NCBI GenBank assembly: GCA_003427395.1
Contig: BFEA01000531.1
Coordinates: forward strand, 745,614 to 778,979
Direction: 5' to 3'
DNA from: Chara braunii
Lineage: Eukaryota > Streptophyta > Charophyceae > Charales > Characeae
DNA length: 33,366 bases
Within the stretch, counting starts at the first letter, position 1. Each line of letters starts with the position of its first letter. Position numbers and translations under genes: made by a program. The notes below the pieces were generated by a model. That model saw only the letters and a program-made list of their open reading frames with translations, was not told the origin of the DNA and did no database searches. Of this stretch, positions 32,587 to 33,366 are shown piece by piece.

Positions 32587-32750
32587 AATAAATAAATAAA
32601 TAAATAAATAAATAAAAAAAGGCGTCACAGGTCTATCTCTAGGAGGTGGGTGCCAAGCATGTCCAGGAATGTACATGAGGCCAATGGGGATTGAACCCAC
32701 GACCTCCTGAATGCCACTTGCGAGCCTTACCAACTGAGCCAGGCCGCTGG
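32587..32750 (-). mobile_element. tRNA-derived SINE
   Basis: On the minus strand the head contains RNA polymerase III box A TGGCTCAGTTGG (32730-32741) and box B GGTTCAATCC (32688-32697). The box B region folds as a T-arm (GTGGG, TTCAATC, CCCAT). A short tRNA-unrelated body follows, and the element ends in a (TTTA)n tail (32587-32620). The order tRNA head, body and simple-repeat tail is that of a SINE. No clear target-site duplication is visible, and the parent tRNA was not identified. Confidence 0.75.
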
Positions 32751-33116
32751 ATTTTTTTTTTACTTCTTAAATATTTTCCTTCCAAAGATCAGAAATCAAT
32801 CTATGACCCTGATTTTTTTTCCTGTTTTTTCATCAAATACTCTAGTACCAAAAATCGTCAAAATAGGCACACTCTCTTTTGCCTGGTTTGAGCCTCACCA
32901 CAACAGGTGCACCCTTGTCATATATGTGGCACAACTTTTGGGGTCGGTAGGCCGTTGATAAACCTCATCGACAGGCGCCTCGTTTACGGCATCCGGAGGT
33001 CGCGGCGAGGGGATTGGGGGCGGTTAGTTGCCTAAAATGTCATAATGCATTTCAACCAGTCTATGCCCCCTCCACGCCTTCCCGAAACTGCACACCCTTG
33101 GCACTAAAATTCCTGT

Positions 33117-33210
33117 CTTGCAGAGGACCTGTAGACCCAATGTTGAAAAAACTTGCCGGCTGTGTATATTGCTGCGAACTCCGATATACCAATTGAGCTG
33201 ATAAGCTGGA
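33117..33210 (-). repeat. Possible second tRNA-related remnant
   Basis: The minus strand reads AGCTCAATTGGTATA, a good box A (about 33187-33200), then a GTTCGCAGC segment and, after an expanded interval with a T run, a poor box B-like GGGTCTACAGGTCC (about 33127-33140). The spacing is too long for an active tRNA gene. A SINE fragment or chance match is possible. Confidence 0.25.
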
Positions 33211-33366
33211 CCACCGCTTCCTTTTTATGACCGTGGTCTGCAGCCTGCACACCAGATGGCAGAAAATACTGATCGAGCTAATTGACTTACCCTGAGGGCA
33301 CGGGTGTGCAGCCTGTAGTTTGTATGTGTGTGAGTGATGAACAAGGTTTCATCGTCCAGGTTCAAA

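Noticed and set aside
32687-32750. Functional tRNA gene
   Set aside because: Acceptor pairing is poor, a body and simple-repeat tail follow, and the pattern is that of a SINE head.

Overview
The window looks like draft-assembly nuclear DNA of a streptophyte plant or alga. A charophycean alga such as Chara is my best guess, but this is inference. The clues are one very large Ty3/gypsy LTR retrotransposon with plant-type gene order and a tRNA-Asp primer site, GT-AG splice signals, a tRNA-derived SINE, long GA microsatellites, and one exon of an FHA domain resembling plant kinase-associated protein phosphatase (KAPP). There is no bacterial gene organisation, rRNA or CRISPR.

Layout. Positions 1-6243 are the 3' (R/U5) part of a giant 5' LTR ending in CA. 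A primer-binding site follows at 6246-6263. The internal region carries gag (6580 to about 9055), a protease segment lying backwards (about 9056-9625), reverse transcriptase and RNase H (9626-11491), and integrase (11592-13013). A third ORF (13231-16049) is built like a second Gag rather than an Env. About 2 kb of noncoding DNA leads into a U3-like block with a TATA box (18091-19550), a 420-base N gap, and then the second LTR copy (19971-26969). If the LTR starts near 18091 it is over 8 kb, and the whole element would approach 30 kb. All the genes carry stops, frameshifts or rearrangement, so this copy is dead. Strong splice signals in front of both gag and ORF3 suggest that ORF3 was made from a spliced subgenomic RNA, as env is in retroviruses.

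The most unusual structure is inside the LTR. It is an array of nine (5' copy) or ten (3' copy) short hairpins that share an almost fixed loop sequence, while most of their stems differ from unit to unit yet remain self-complementary. In this model the array lies in R/U5 and would be present in the genomic RNA.

Assembly quality needs caution. A 772-base foreign piece carrying the KAPP-like exon interrupts the 3' LTR. It is bounded by an N on the left and a perfect Nextera mate-pair junction (two head-to-head 19-bp Tn5 mosaic ends) on the right, so the join is artificial. A 1.7-kb stretch of the two LTRs is identical, even to the placement of N bases, and was probably pasted twice.

The right flank (26970-33366) begins with an inverted, diverged relative of the U3 block. 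It then holds a degenerate acidic ORF, a long GA microsatellite, another broken ORF, a tRNA-derived SINE and a doubtful tRNA-like remnant. No intact host gene is visible.
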